Origin: a virus
Direction: 5' to 3' (one strand)
Virus record (IMG/VR): IMGVR_UViG_3300044809_000013
Span: 1-33,854 of that record
Length of the DNA: 33,854 nucleotides
The notes beneath the pieces are model-generated. The model made no database searches and had not been told where the DNA came from. It saw only the letters and a list, made by a program, of their open reading frames with translations. Below are positions 23,101 to 30,855 of the stretch, in pieces. Made by a program: the position numbers and the translations under genes. Position 1 is the stretch's first letter; every line of letters begins with the position of its first letter.

Positions 23101-25056
23101 AGCCTGGAATAGCCCTGGCAGCTGCGGGCCGACGGCCTCGACCAGCTGCACGAAGGCGTAGACGAGCGGCTGCACCTGCGGTATCAGCGCCAGGAACGCG
23201 TCGGAGAGGGCCCTGAAGATTCCTGGCAGCTCAGGACCAACCGATGCCATCAGCTGTTGGAACGCCTGACCCAACCCACTCAGAAAGCTCGACAACGATG
23301 GCCCGAGCGCCACCAGCTGCGGAGCAAGCTGAGCCATCGTCTGCGCGAACGAGTCGAAGAACACCTGCCAGCCCGGAGCAGTCCCCACACCCATCTGCAC
23401 GATCGCCGTACCGATCGACGCGAGGCCGTCGACGAGTGGCGGAAGCATCGGCATCAGTGCGTCGGTGGCCTGCCTGAGCACGGTGAAGAAGTCGGTGAGC
23501 GACTTCTGCCCGTCGGCGGACTGCGTCCACTTGTTGAACTGGTCGGTCAGCTTGTCCAACCAGCCCAGAAGCCCACCGCCGCCAAACTTGTCGGCCACAT
23601 CCATGATCTGCAGGAACGCCGAACCCACATTGCCCGCAATGTTGATCAGATGACTGAACGCGTTGATGCCGTCCTGAATCCACTGCTGCAACTGCCCCGA
23701 AGACGCCAGCCGTTGGATCATCTCGGACAGCGGGCCCAGGAACTGCGAAACCATGCCCCCGATCTGCTGGAAGAACCCCGACCCCACAACCGTCAGCTGA
23801 TCGAAGATGTTGAACAGCGGCTGGATCGTCGGTTCCAACGCCACCAGGCCCTTGACCATGTTGTCCATGAACATCGTCAGGCCCTGCTGCGCCGCAGGTG
23901 TGCTCAGCAAGCGGGCGAGCTCGTCGGCGGCCCACCCGAACGTCGCGGCGATCTTCGACATGCCCGACGTGAGGGTGGGCAGCAGCGTCTGAATCAGCGG
24001 GCCGATGTCCTTCGCCACCTGGCTGAAGAATGAATCCTGGATCGTCGCGCCGGCCATCTTGAACTGGTCGCGGAACTGCGCGACCTGCAGCATCGCCTGC
24101 GCCGCGACCGGACCCATGTTCTTGATGTCCTCGAGGAACTTCTTCGGATCATCCGCCATCATGTCCTGCAAGGCGCTGTCCACCCCGTGCAGCGCGATTT
24201 GCAGTGTTCCCATAGATAATTCGACACCGGAGATGACCGCGGGCAGCAATCCCAGCGCACCGGAAAGCTGCTTGGCCGCATCAACCATGCCGACGATGCC
24301 CTGCAGGGCCGCGCCGCCGCCCAGGCCCGCCAGACCCGCCAGTGACGGCACCGCCAAAGTCAGACCCGCGATCTTGCCGAACGCCACCTCGAAACCCGCG
24401 ACGCTCCCCGCGAAACCCGCGACCGCCGAACCTGCACTGGAGGCGGCCGAGCCGATCGCGTCGATGCCCTTGGCTGCCGCGGCGATCTCCGGCTGTCCCA
24501 AGGCCAGGGCCACCTTCGACACCAACCCCAACGCACCCGACAGCTCCTTGGCCTTCTCGGTGGTGTCCTGCTGGGCCGTGCCCAACTTGCCCAAACTGCC
24601 CGACAATCCCGGGATCAAATTGGATAGACCATCAATAGCCCGCCGGAAGCCCGACATCTCACCCGTGAGCGCCTTCTGCGCATCACGGGCCGCGGTGGCT
24701 GCTGCTGTGTGCTTCTTCCGCGATTCGGTGACACGATCCTCGGCGGCCTTGATGTCCTCGAGGGTCGACCTGGAATCCAGCAGTGCGCTGCGGTGCCCCC
24801 GCTCGGCGGCCTCGACGTCACGGCTGGCCGATTCGACCTGCCGCAACCGGGACTGATATCCGTCAGCCGAGCTGCCCGCCGATTCGAATTCCTTCTCGGT
24901 ATCTTGGAGTGTCCGTTGGGTTTTGGTCAGCGACTTGTCGGTGGCATCCGAGGACTTGGTGACCGCGTCCAGGTCCTTCGCGGCCTTGTCCGCGCCGGAG
25001 CCGTCATAATCGATCTGGATCTGGCCATGCGCCCGACCCAAGCTGTAGTCGGGCAT
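20140..25056 (-). CDS. Tape measure protein with peptidoglycan-hydrolase-like domains
   Basis: 1638 residues. Residues 1-170 form charged coiled coil (KAAEDRVTESRKKHTAAATA). Two alternating hydrophobic stretches and long amphipathic helices typical of tape measure proteins follow to about 900. Near residues 985-1090 is a lysozyme/transglycosylase-like segment (ALATAAAESGFDPTI, GLYQQSPSSGWGTLDQV). Near 1170-1285 is a second enzyme-like domain with His/Asp residues (HQESDRHDAGY, THENRGIDWSG, YAEHQNHVHTRQ) like D-Ala-D-Ala peptidase-type folds. The protein sets tail length, threads the tube and likely helps local wall penetration at DNA entry. It follows the chaperone genes as expected. Confidence 0.93.
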   Translation of the reverse strand: MPDYSLGRAHGQIQIDYDGSGADKAAKDLDAVTKSSDATDKSLTKTQRTLQDTEKEFESAGSSADGYQSRLRQVESASRDVEAAERGHRSALLDSRSTLEDIKAAEDRVTESRKKHTAAATAARDAQKALTGEMSGFRRAIDGLSNLIPGLSGSLGKLGTAQQDTTEKAKELSGALGLVSKVALALGQPEIAAAAKGIDAIGSAASSAGSAVAGFAGSVAGFEVAFGKIAGLTLAVPSLAGLAGLGGGAALQGIVGMVDAAKQLSGALGLLPAVISGVELSMGTLQIALHGVDSALQDMMADDPKKFLEDIKNMGPVAAQAMLQVAQFRDQFKMAGATIQDSFFSQVAKDIGPLIQTLLPTLTSGMSKIAATFGWAADELARLLSTPAAQQGLTMFMDNMVKGLVALEPTIQPLFNIFDQLTVVGSGFFQQIGGMVSQFLGPLSEMIQRLASSGQLQQWIQDGINAFSHLINIAGNVGSAFLQIMDVADKFGGGGLLGWLDKLTDQFNKWTQSADGQKSLTDFFTVLRQATDALMPMLPPLVDGLASIGTAIVQMGVGTAPGWQVFFDSFAQTMAQLAPQLVALGPSLSSFLSGLGQAFQQLMASVGPELPGIFRALSDAFLALIPQVQPLVYAFVQLVEAVGPQLPGLFQAVLSVITSLLPNLPTLVKGFGDFVAILATIIRIAGDVVGWLNGIGRGADDLVHKIPGLFHQIMDGITNFFTGLPQKAENWGTSLIDGLVRGITNGLGSVGGAAKDVVLAIAKWFQSSPAKVGPFSGSGYTLIRGQKMVTDMAAGMASAQPAIEAAAAGTAAAASGALSGAGRAAGGTGGAPSPGGSDTVGGALLPDNIANADTSILTAYLRHQFSDTHGLKGLAKSLRAGLDVAQSGFNLLSQSVMQPLFQGLGMLPGANDQTWRKLSPKEIAAQQQSDLQKKAVQGGAKGPSWTDVFGAGAPGTATGGGAATPLGLSSSSSKTDIQKAIIAAGRARGLNDAAIQTALATAAAESGFDPTISGGVQGSAGLVSGLYQQSPSSGWGTLDQVNDPNHAINAFYDAFQKNLAKNPTDPQLAAVLTQNPQLGSGAKGSDYWNAISNQLGLANSIMGSLGPGVTGPTWGQVNGGSKSGAADYANWYPAAPTPAAPPSGTYGLPTGTDTGGYGTGNAKTFPEWVMAMAAQFGVKPSTYAGHQESDRHDAGYAPNPTHENRGIDWSGSVENMQRFAEFLSQNAPNMPGLEQIIWQNPNTMQKIGLGGRGNPTTGYYPDTGEGSYAEHQNHVHTRQSAPLVLPGAPTPLSAQTPPGVGASVNSGMVLPSGKTLGQLVDNTGKTASANDQLLQSYLQGNPELAQQISAAKTPGASDETVTGTLSGITKTIDTLRSQDAIGNKNTIDALQSTQSSIAQQQGFTQQPSTLSQAQSLAGGISGAVSGVFKSIGSGLDALAGTQDIADRLVYGVRNTEDINKIIDDVQKYITYAADIVSTAGSIVSTVGSFTGGADFGGTSAAGSALSLISSVLQGVNAAIDFGQQVYEVASGYVGRFMSMLTGVGGTDLMGNVGFLLNKNTGQLISYSHDNPEQKNTANVPSWMNSWYDYNGQGNPNPQVNQQLNVYAGPGQSPAQMMNETMWMVNTGGTTGALAPGNF

Positions 25057-25073
25057 TTAGCGTGTGGCCGCCA

Positions 25074-25439
25074 TCAGTCCAGGACCACCAGGTCGTCGTC
25101 ATCGCCACCGGTGTCCGCGCCCAGGACGCGGCCATGTGAGGACACCGAGTCGGCGTTGACTTCACGGAAACCGGTCGCCGAGTTGGTCATGTCAGCACCC
25201 ATCAGCCTCTCCCATTCCCGTTGTCGTTGTGTCCGCGCGATGGACTCATTGCTGCTCTGCCCGGCCTCTTCCAGCCGGGAAATCACACGCTTGCCCCATG
25301 CCCAGATGCCGCGGTCGAAGTAGAATCGGCCGATATCCCCTACACACTCGTCGAGCAGCGCGAAGTCGCTGGGCTTCTGCCCGAACAGCTTCGCGCGCTC
25401 ATAAATCTCATACGCCAGAAGAGGATTCGCCGCGTACAC
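25074..25439 (-). CDS. Tail assembly chaperone, frameshift extension (gpT-like)
   Basis: 121 codons in the frame +1 to the upstream chaperone. The sequence YAANPLLAYEIYERAKLFGQ KPSDFALLDECVGD and the acidic end (GADTGGDDDDLVVLD) fit the T part of the G/GT chaperone pair that precedes tape measure in siphoviruses. The frame is closed upstream by TGA at 25445-25443, so the shift must occur after that point. A GTG at 25439 could act as an independent start but has no good ribosome site. The product is expected as a fusion with the upstream chaperone and is not a virion component. Confidence 0.8.
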   Translation of the reverse strand: MYAANPLLAYEIYERAKLFGQKPSDFALLDECVGDIGRFYFDRGIWAWGKRVISRLEEAGQSSNESIARTQRQREWERLMGADMTNSATGFREVNADSVSSHGRVLGADTGGDDDDLVVLD

Positions 25440-26073
25440 TTTTCAACGCGTCGAGCTGCTCTCCTATGGCAGCCGTGAAGATCGCAACTTTGTCTTCGAG
25501 TTCGATGTCGTCGACGTTGACCTGGTCCTCGGTCGTCGGGCCGACGAGCACCACCGCCGGAATGACCACCGAGGCCGCGATCACCCGGTCGATGGGCCCG
25601 AAGATCTTGGCATTGTTCGCCGGATCGGCCAACGCCTTCACCGCCGCCTCGTTGGCCGTGCCCTGATCGTCGCTGCGCATGTCGGCGAGCAGCTCCGGGG
25701 TGAACCCATCCAGCACCTCGAGGAGATTCAGCTTCAGCAGCATCCCCTTGTTCAGCTTGCGGTACCGCACCAAGCTGCCGGAGGGCAGCTCGAGGTCGGC
25801 TTCCTCAGACCGGGTGAACCCGTAGGAACGACGCTGAGCCGCCGCCGACACCTCGGCGGGAGGGGTCGGCGGCGGCTCAGGTACAGACTCGACTGCTGGT
25901 GCAACTACGACGGGCCCGTTGTAGTCGACTGGTTCGTCGGCGTGGGGCGCGGACGCACAACCAGGTGTGTGCGGGTCGGTGATCAGGGTGCCGCAGCACC
26001 AATCCCGCCGCGCCATGGGCGCCGCGACGGGAACTGCCTGGTACTGCTGCGGTGTGGTGATCGGTGTGGTCAT
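25408..26073 (-). CDS. Tail assembly chaperone (gpG-like)
   Basis: 221 residues from ATG 26073, with ATAGGAGG upstream. The first 90 residues are Pro/Ala-rich and include CCGTLITDPHTPGCAS. The folded part begins RRSYGFTRSEEADLELPSGS and contains KLNKGMLLKLNLLEVLDGFT and an acidic helix (TTEDQVNVDDIELEDKVAIF). This is the usual layout of mycobacteriophage tail chaperones, which coat the tape measure while the tube polymerises. Most ribosomes should stop at 25408; a minority should shift at about 25440-25446 to make the longer GT protein (25074-26073). Confidence 0.85.
   Translation of the reverse strand: MTTPITTPQQYQAVPVAAPMARRDWCCGTLITDPHTPGCASAPHADEPVDYNGPVVVAPAVESVPEPPPTPPAEVSAAAQRRSYGFTRSEEADLELPSGSLVRYRKLNKGMLLKLNLLEVLDGFTPELLADMRSDDQGTANEAAVKALADPANNAKIFGPIDRVIAASVVIPAVVLVGPTTEDQVNVDDIELEDKVAIFTAAIGEQLDALKSVRGESSSGV
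25440..25446 (-). other. Probable +1 frameshift site
   Basis: On the minus strand the chaperone reads TTG AAA AGT. Lys-tRNA on AAA (25443-25441) can re-pair perfectly with AAA one base on (25442-25440), after which GTG TAC GCG opens the downstream frame. The downstream frame has a TGA directly before, so the shift window is only 25442-25408. The frame relation is +1 (equivalently -2). A -1 shift, the commonest form at this position in phages, would not reach it. Confidence 0.6.
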
Positions 26074-26119
26074 CGTGGCCTCCTATGGGCTCTGATCGCC
26101 GCGCAACCGCGGCGGGTCG

Positions 26120-26980
26120 CTAGCTGGTCGTGAACATGACCGGCGTGCTGTACGGACCGGTGACGCCGCCGAACACGCCCGCCACCCGCGCGTGGTAGGC
26201 AGTCGCAGTCGTCAACGTCGTGATGGTGGTCGTCGGTGTGGTCGGTGCACCGCCATGCGCGGACGTGACATCGGTGTAGGAGATGCCGTCGGTGGACGTC
26301 TGCAGCTTGAAGCTGTCCGCGGTCGGGATGTCGTTCCACATCAGCTGGGCGCTGGTCGCCGCCAACGTGCCGACCGTGACGTTCGACGGGATCGGCAGCG
26401 GGTTCGCGACCGGCGTCGCTCCGAGCGTCGTCTTCTGCTCGTTGAACTCGATCTCCCACAGGTAGTCGTCGTCGTCGCCGGGCAGAGGTGTGCCCATGAA
26501 GTCGATCGACGGCACCATGAACGTGCCGTACTTCATGTCGGCCTTGATCTTCCCGTTGGCCTTGCAGCGGAAGATGCGACCCACGTTGTCGCCGCCACCG
26601 TTGGAGATGACCTGCCCCTCGACGCGGAAGTACGGCCGCTGATCGGAGCTCTTCTTGCGGACGACACGCTTGACGTTCGGCTCGATACCCGACTCGATCA
26701 GCTGACCGCCGGTGATGAGCGAGAACGTCATCAGGTCCAGGCCGCCGGCCTCCAGCGACCCGGAGACCGTGGAACCCTTGCCCTGGATCGCCACCGCGGC
26801 CTTGTCGTCGCCGTCGAGAGTATCGAACGACTCGTCCTCGGTGAACGCCAACGTCTGCGCCAGCGGCAGCCGATAGGAGGTGGTGGCCAGGATGGAGCCA
26901 TCGGTGTCGGTGTACGGCGTGATCCACACTCGGTGCAGGCCGTAGGGCTTGGTATCCGGGTTACCCAGTGATGCAACCAT
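26120..26980 (-). CDS. Major tail protein with Ig/Fn3-like C-terminus
   Basis: 286 residues from ATG 26980; GAAAGGAAG inside the previous gene end is the ribosome site. Residues 1-195 have the beta-rich tube fold typical of siphovirus major tail proteins (YRLPLAQTLAFTEDESFDTL, YGTFMVPSIDFMGTPL). From about 198 a separate fibronectin-III/Ig-like domain follows (NVTVGTLAATSAQLMWNDIP, then ATAYHARVAGVFGG). The tube is built from stacked rings of this protein, and the extra domain would decorate its outside and may aid weak surface binding. Gene order before the chaperones agrees. Confidence 0.85.
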   Translation of the reverse strand: MVASLGNPDTKPYGLHRVWITPYTDTDGSILATTSYRLPLAQTLAFTEDESFDTLDGDDKAAVAIQGKGSTVSGSLEAGGLDLMTFSLITGGQLIESGIEPNVKRVVRKKSSDQRPYFRVEGQVISNGGGDNVGRIFRCKANGKIKADMKYGTFMVPSIDFMGTPLPGDDDDYLWEIEFNEQKTTLGATPVANPLPIPSNVTVGTLAATSAQLMWNDIPTADSFKLQTSTDGISYTDVTSAHGGAPTTPTTTITTLTTATAYHARVAGVFGGVTGPYSTPVMFTTS

Positions 26981-27232
26981 TTACGGATCTTCCTTTCGAG
27001 ATGTTCTTGGGGCTCGACGGCCTCTTACAGTGGGGTCTTTGAACGTCAGGGTTTCGAGCAGTTCACCGTCGAACGAAAAGCGATGCAGGACAGCCATACC
27101 GCCCTGCGTGCACAGCCGGTGACTGCACTTGACTTCGATGCGATCGCCGTCGATGACCTTGAAGTGCAGCACGCTGGCAAGACAGCGGACCTCCGCGGCG
27201 TGCTGCACGGCGTGCTCGGCGGTCGCGGTCAC
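26981..27232 (-). CDS. Small protein, possible zinc ribbon
   Basis: 83 residues from GTG 27232. It contains VRCLASVLHFKVIDGDRIEV then KCSHRLCTQGG, with cysteines spaced as in a small metal-binding ribbon, and a charged end (RGRRAPRTSRKEDP). It lies between a connector-region gene and the major tail gene, with no gap to the latter. It resembles the small Cys-containing ORFs sometimes seen before major tail genes in actinophages. Function unknown. Confidence 0.6.
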   Translation of the reverse strand: MTATAEHAVQHAAEVRCLASVLHFKVIDGDRIEVKCSHRLCTQGGMAVLHRFSFDGELLETLTFKDPTVRGRRAPRTSRKEDP

Positions 27233-27235
27233 TAC

Positions 27236-27628
27236 CTAGCGATCGACTTTCTCGCCCTTGCCGTCGACCAGCTCGAACCGCGTGCTGTTGGTCAGCAGGT
27301 AGTCGATCTGCTCCGGCGTGAACTGCGTCGCCGGGATGAGCCAGTTGTTCGCCAGGCTCCACCGATGCGCGCGCTTGGACGCGACACCGGCCTGACCCCA
27401 CTGGGCGACGGAGATCTCGGCGACGGTGCCCTCACCGAGCCGCGGCAGCCGCCTCTTCAGATCGTCCGCGGCGGCCGCCGCGTTGCGGGGACCGGTGTAC
27501 AGGACGAACTGGTCCTTGTTCGGATGCGTCTCCACGGCCGCGGCCGCGGCAGCCTCCGCCTTGGCCTTCTCATCGTCGGGCGTGGCTGGCTGCGCCTGAG
27601 CCGGGGACTGAATCTTTGCTTCTGCCAT
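27236..27628 (-). CDS. Hypothetical protein of connector region
   Basis: 130 residues with AGAAGGG upstream of ATG 27628. The first 50 residues are Ala/Lys/Glu-rich and probably disordered. The rest is compact (KDQFVLYTGPRNAAAAADDL, VAEISVAQWGQAGVASKRAH, FTPEQIDYLLTNSTRFELVD). It is placed between the tail terminator and the major tail protein, so a role in the head-tail interface is likely, but no family is recognised. Confidence 0.6.
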   Translation of the reverse strand: MAEAKIQSPAQAQPATPDDEKAKAEAAAAAAVETHPNKDQFVLYTGPRNAAAAADDLKRRLPRLGEGTVAEISVAQWGQAGVASKRAHRWSLANNWLIPATQFTPEQIDYLLTNSTRFELVDGKGEKVDR

Positions 27629-27656
27629 GGTGATTACCCTTCTGTTGCCGCGTTGA

Positions 27657-28091
27657 TCACGCGTTCACGGTGCAGCTCAACGCCAGGTATGACGCCTGGC
27701 GGAAAATCGTTTCGTAGCCGTCGTCGGCCAAGTCCATCGAGCGGCCTTCGAACCCGATGTAGTCCAGTTGACGGCCATCACCGCCCACCACGGGATCCCC
27801 GTCCCCGACAGCGCTGAAAATCACGTCGACGCGGTCGATGATGGCGTCAATGCGACCGAAGTCGGTCGACACCAGCTTCGGGATGTGGACGTACAGGTCG
27901 AAGTGCTGTTCGGCGTTGCCCTGGATGGAGTCATCGAAATCGGTATGACGCCAGGCGATCACGATGAACGCGCCCCTATCGTTGGGCCGCTGGTCCGCGG
28001 AATACTGCGCCTCCACGACGAACCCAGCGCCGCCGAGGGTGGCGAGCGTCGCGTCACCGCGGAGCAGAGCAAGGACAGCGGCGCGCGCCAT
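27657..28091 (-). CDS. Tail terminator
   Basis: 144 residues from ATG 28091. MARAAVLALLRGDATLATLG followed by alternating strands (GAFIVIAWRHTD, HFDLYVHIPK) and GRIDAIIDRVDVIFSAVGDG is the normal pattern of siphovirus tail terminators (lambda gpU-like/HK97 gp10 neighbours), which cap the tube and bind the head connector. Position between the HK97-gp10-like gene and the major tail region supports the call. Specific homology would need a profile search. Confidence 0.7.
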   Translation of the reverse strand: MARAAVLALLRGDATLATLGGAGFVVEAQYSADQRPNDRGAFIVIAWRHTDFDDSIQGNAEQHFDLYVHIPKLVSTDFGRIDAIIDRVDVIFSAVGDGDPVVGGDGRQLDYIGFEGRSMDLADDGYETIFRQASYLALSCTVNA

Positions 28092-28102
28092 GGAGAGGTC
28101 TA

Positions 28103-28504
28103 CTACTCCCGTAACGCGTTCAGCGTGCCGCGAAGGTTCTTCATCAACGTCTTACCCATGGAGGCCACGGTCGGCATGATGATCTGATCCTTGCCGTTGT
28201 TGCTGATCTCCAGCCAGATGCCGTAGTCGACGCCGTGGCTGAACAGGATCACCTTGTGGTTTCCCTCGAGCTTGGTCGCGGTGAACAGCGCAGCGCGCGC
28301 GGCGCCCGGCTCGCGGTCGCTGCGATTACCACGGCTGTCGTGCCACGGCGCCTTTTCCTTCATCTGCGCTTCGCCCTGGACGGCCGTGAGCACCATAAAG
28401 GAGTTGATGACCTTCTCGTAGTCGGGTTTGACGTCGCGGCAGTTGTCGCGCAGCTTGACCAGCCCGGAGTTCAGCTCCGACATCCGGCCGTACCGCTTAG
28501 CCAC
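28103..28504 (-). CDS. HK97 gp10-like neck/tail completion protein
   Basis: 133 residues from GTG 28504, overlapping the previous gene by eight bases. Helical N-terminus (MSELNSGLVKLRDNCRDVKP), then KEKAPWHDSRGNRSDREPGA, then strands ending in HGVDYGIWLEISNNGKDQII and MPTVASMGKTLMKNLRGTLN. The K(A)PW(T/H)D..G NR..(R) followed by YG..LE pattern is typical of gp10-like proteins at the head-tail joint. It likely helps to finish the tail top. Confidence 0.75.
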   Translation of the reverse strand: MAKRYGRMSELNSGLVKLRDNCRDVKPDYEKVINSFMVLTAVQGEAQMKEKAPWHDSRGNRSDREPGAARAALFTATKLEGNHKVILFSHGVDYGIWLEISNNGKDQIIMPTVASMGKTLMKNLRGTLNALRE

Positions 28505-28973
28505 CGACGGGCTCCCAGGTGACCGGAAACGCGAACGGAAGCGTGTTTCCATGGCTAGGCTGCTTCAGGAATCCCGTCACCACGGCACCGACCTGGTAGG
28601 CAGCCGAGTAGTCGACGCTCTCGACCTGGTACTTGGCGAGGCCGTCTTCCCACCCGTCGCCGACCTGCACGACCGCGTCATAGGCGCCGACCATGCTGTA
28701 CTCGAATACGCGGACAATGCCGTTGTCGGACGCCGCAGACGTCGTGGCATCGAAACCCTTGCCGACCCTGCCGGTCTTGGTGCTGCTCACCTGGAACAGC
28801 GCGAAGATCTGCGGGGAGCGCGGCGCTGACGGCGTGTAATCCTTACCGCCACCCGGCTTCTCGACAACCGTGCCGCGCCCGGGGATCAAGGTGATCGATC
28901 GACCCCTCAGTTCCAGCAGCTCACTGACAGCCGCGCGGGCCTCGTCGGTCATCCCATCGACGGGAGCAGTCAT
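28497..28973 (-). CDS. Head-tail stopper/connector protein
   Basis: 158 residues from ATG 28973, overlapping the previous stop as ATGA. A helical start (TDEARAAVSELLELRGRSIT) leads into beta-rich sequence with GKDYTPSAPRSPQIFALFQV and VGDGWEDGLAKYQVESVDYS. The position between the adaptor and the gp10-like gene fits the stopper that closes the head after packaging. The call is mainly from order and size. Confidence 0.65.
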   Translation of the reverse strand: MTAPVDGMTDEARAAVSELLELRGRSITLIPGRGTVVEKPGGGKDYTPSAPRSPQIFALFQVSSTKTGRVGKGFDATTSAASDNGIVRVFEYSMVGAYDAVVQVGDGWEDGLAKYQVESVDYSAAYQVGAVVTGFLKQPSHGNTLPFAFPVTWEPVGG

Positions 28974-29437
28974 CGCCAGGACCAGTGCCGGTCGCGTGTG
29001 ACCAGGCCGGGGTCGACCTGGATGGTGCGGAACTTCTGCCGCCGGGTGTGCACCCGGACCTTGTCGAGCTCCGCGGGCGTGAACTGCACCCGTCCGCGGG
29101 TGGGGTCGCCTGCTGCCCATGCGCGGCTGATGGTGATGTCCGGGGTCGTCGTGCTGTGTTGCGTCGTTGGACCGCCCGGGTTGCGGTACAGGTCCAGAAC
29201 CTTCTCGCAGACAAGGACCTTCACGCGATTGAGCCGATCTGGATCGCCGGCCACGGTCGACTCAGCGGTGATCTCGTCGACCGTTTTGCGTAGCGACGGC
29301 ACCTGAAACATCAGTTCACTCTCGACGTCGCCGATGCGCAGGTTGACCCAGGGCAGCCGGTTCGAGGCAATGGTGCCCTCGAACCGGCCAGTCACATCCG
29401 CCTGGGATGCGAACTTGCCCTGGGTCGGCGCGGTCAT
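28970..29437 (-). CDS. Head-tail adaptor
   Basis: 155 residues from ATG 29437, overlapping the previous stop as ATGA. It contains RLPWVNLRIGDVESELMFQV, a helical core (RLNRVKVLVCEKVLDLYRNP) and a C-terminal ITISRAWAAGDPTRGRVQFT. This matches the Gp19/Gp15-like adaptor proteins of actinophages, which bind beneath the portal. Since portal is missing in this element, the adaptor would have no normal partner. Confidence 0.72.
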   Translation of the reverse strand: MTAPTQGKFASQADVTGRFEGTIASNRLPWVNLRIGDVESELMFQVPSLRKTVDEITAESTVAGDPDRLNRVKVLVCEKVLDLYRNPGGPTTQHSTTTPDITISRAWAAGDPTRGRVQFTPAELDKVRVHTRRQKFRTIQVDPGLVTRDRHWSWR

Positions 29438-29793
29438 TCGCCGACCGGAACGTCTGCTTCCTCGAGCGCGGCGATGATGCCGGCCTTGTCCAGGCCGTCG
29501 ACATCCACGCCATGCTCTTCGGCGTAGGCCACCCACTTGTCCTTGGCCGAACCGGGGCCGGCTTGCGGCGGCGGACCGTCGCTGCCCGGCGCCGTGGGTA
29601 GCACGGCGTCATGATGAATCACCGGATTCAGGACGCCGTCCTCGTTGAAGACGCGCTCACCACCCTCGAAGCAGTGCGCGCCCATCTGCTTGACCGCCCA
29701 CGCGGGCGGCTCAGAACCGGGCAGGAACGAATGCGGCGCACCGTCCTCGTCCAGAACATTGTGAACGGCGTACTCGCCAACGACCTTCGGCAC
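29434..29793 (-). CDS. Small head protein with HeH/LEM-like end
   Basis: 119 residues from GTG 29793, with GAGAGGGAGA upstream. N-terminal strands (MPKVVGEYAVHNVLDEDGAP) are followed by a Pro-rich linker and a C-terminal helix-extension-helix motif (KDKWVAYAEEHGVDVDGLDK then AGIIAALEEADVP) like the HeH/LEM motif found in small genes after phage capsid genes. It may bind DNA or another head protein. It overlaps the adaptor by four bases. Confidence 0.62.
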   Translation of the reverse strand: MPKVVGEYAVHNVLDEDGAPHSFLPGSEPPAWAVKQMGAHCFEGGERVFNEDGVLNPVIHHDAVLPTAPGSDGPPPQAGPGSAKDKWVAYAEEHGVDVDGLDKAGIIAALEEADVPVGE

Positions 29794-29808
29794 TATCGTC
29801 TCCCTCTC

Positions 29809-30852
29809 TTAGGCGACGGTCGCGACGAGGATCTTGCGGGGATCCGCAAGGACCGGCAACGCCACCGCGTCCACGAATGTCGTCTTCTGGTACGGCGGCT
29901 GGTCGGCCTTCACGATCATGCCGATCACGCCGGCGCCCGTCTCGACCTGAACACCGACGTCGATCATCTCCATCACCGTGGTGGGAGTGCCCCACGCAGT
30001 GAAACCGAGCTGACCCAGATCGGCAGGAAGGAACGCGAACTTGTTCGCCGCGATCGGACGCACCGTCGCGTTGGAGTCGTCCAGGAAGAACGAGTCGTAC
30101 ACCGAATCCATCGAAATCGGCGGCAGGTTGTAGGACTCGAACAACGCCGAGATGTCCTGCAGAGTCACGTTCGTGACGCCCGTCTGCGCGCCCTTGATCG
30201 CGTTGATCAGCTTCGTGTTGCGCTGAAGCTGCCGCGCGGTGGTCAGCGAGCACAGGAACTGGCCGGGGCCAGCGCCGTTGATCGCGCGGTACACGTCGTA
30301 CCAGGCGAGCAGGTCGAACAGCGGATCGGAGTTCGCGGTGTCCGACCACAGCGCACCCGCGGGGGTCACCTTCTGGTTGGACGGAATCCCGTAGTCGACC
30401 TGCTGCTGCACGCCGTTCTCGTTGATGGTGAGCACACCATCGCTGAGGACGTCACCCCACGCCATTTCCAGGCGGTTGTAGATGTACGCCGTCTGAGCGT
30501 CGAGATCTTCGAAGATCGCGTCGGCCAGCACAGACTGAATGGTGCCGCCGTACCGCTTGTACTCGATCTGGCGGCGCTCGTACTCATTGACTCCACGCTG
30601 AGCACCGAGCGGGATCATGTGGACCCGCTTCTCCGATCCGGTGTCGCGCGGCGACTTCCAGAAGTTGCCGTCCCAGTTGCGGAACTGCGCGAAGCGGTTG
30701 GTCTTGGTGATCGTCACGAAGTCGATCTCGTCGGTGGGGTACTCCCTCCGAGGGAAGGACTGCAGCAGCTGCGTGTTCGACGGCAGCGGCACACCTTGGG
30801 TGTAGGTGATGACGTCTTCGAGGGGCAGTGGCCCGTTCAGGACAAGAGTCAT
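29809..30852 (-). CDS. Major capsid protein, E-type (HK97 fold)
   Basis: 347 residues with GGGAGGCATAAGCA before ATG 30852. TQLLQSFPRREYPTDEIDFV, KRVHMIPLGAQRGVNEYERR, and TVMEMIDVGVQVETGAGVIG followed by KTTFVDAVALPVLADPRKIL match the phage major capsid protein E family (PF03864). The subunits form the icosahedral shell with the help of scaffold and decoration proteins encoded just upstream. No frameshift or internal stop is seen, so the gene itself looks functional. Confidence 0.92.
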   Translation of the reverse strand: MTLVLNGPLPLEDVITYTQGVPLPSNTQLLQSFPRREYPTDEIDFVTITKTNRFAQFRNWDGNFWKSPRDTGSEKRVHMIPLGAQRGVNEYERRQIEYKRYGGTIQSVLADAIFEDLDAQTAYIYNRLEMAWGDVLSDGVLTINENGVQQQVDYGIPSNQKVTPAGALWSDTANSDPLFDLLAWYDVYRAINGAGPGQFLCSLTTARQLQRNTKLINAIKGAQTGVTNVTLQDISALFESYNLPPISMDSVYDSFFLDDSNATVRPIAANKFAFLPADLGQLGFTAWGTPTTVMEMIDVGVQVETGAGVIGMIVKADQPPYQKTTFVDAVALPVLADPRKILVATVA

Positions 30853-30855
30853 TGC

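Noticed and set aside
25074-25439. Stand-alone gene started at GTG 25439
   Set aside because: There is no ribosome site in front and the frame overlaps the chaperone end as in frameshifted G/GT pairs, so a fusion product is favoured.
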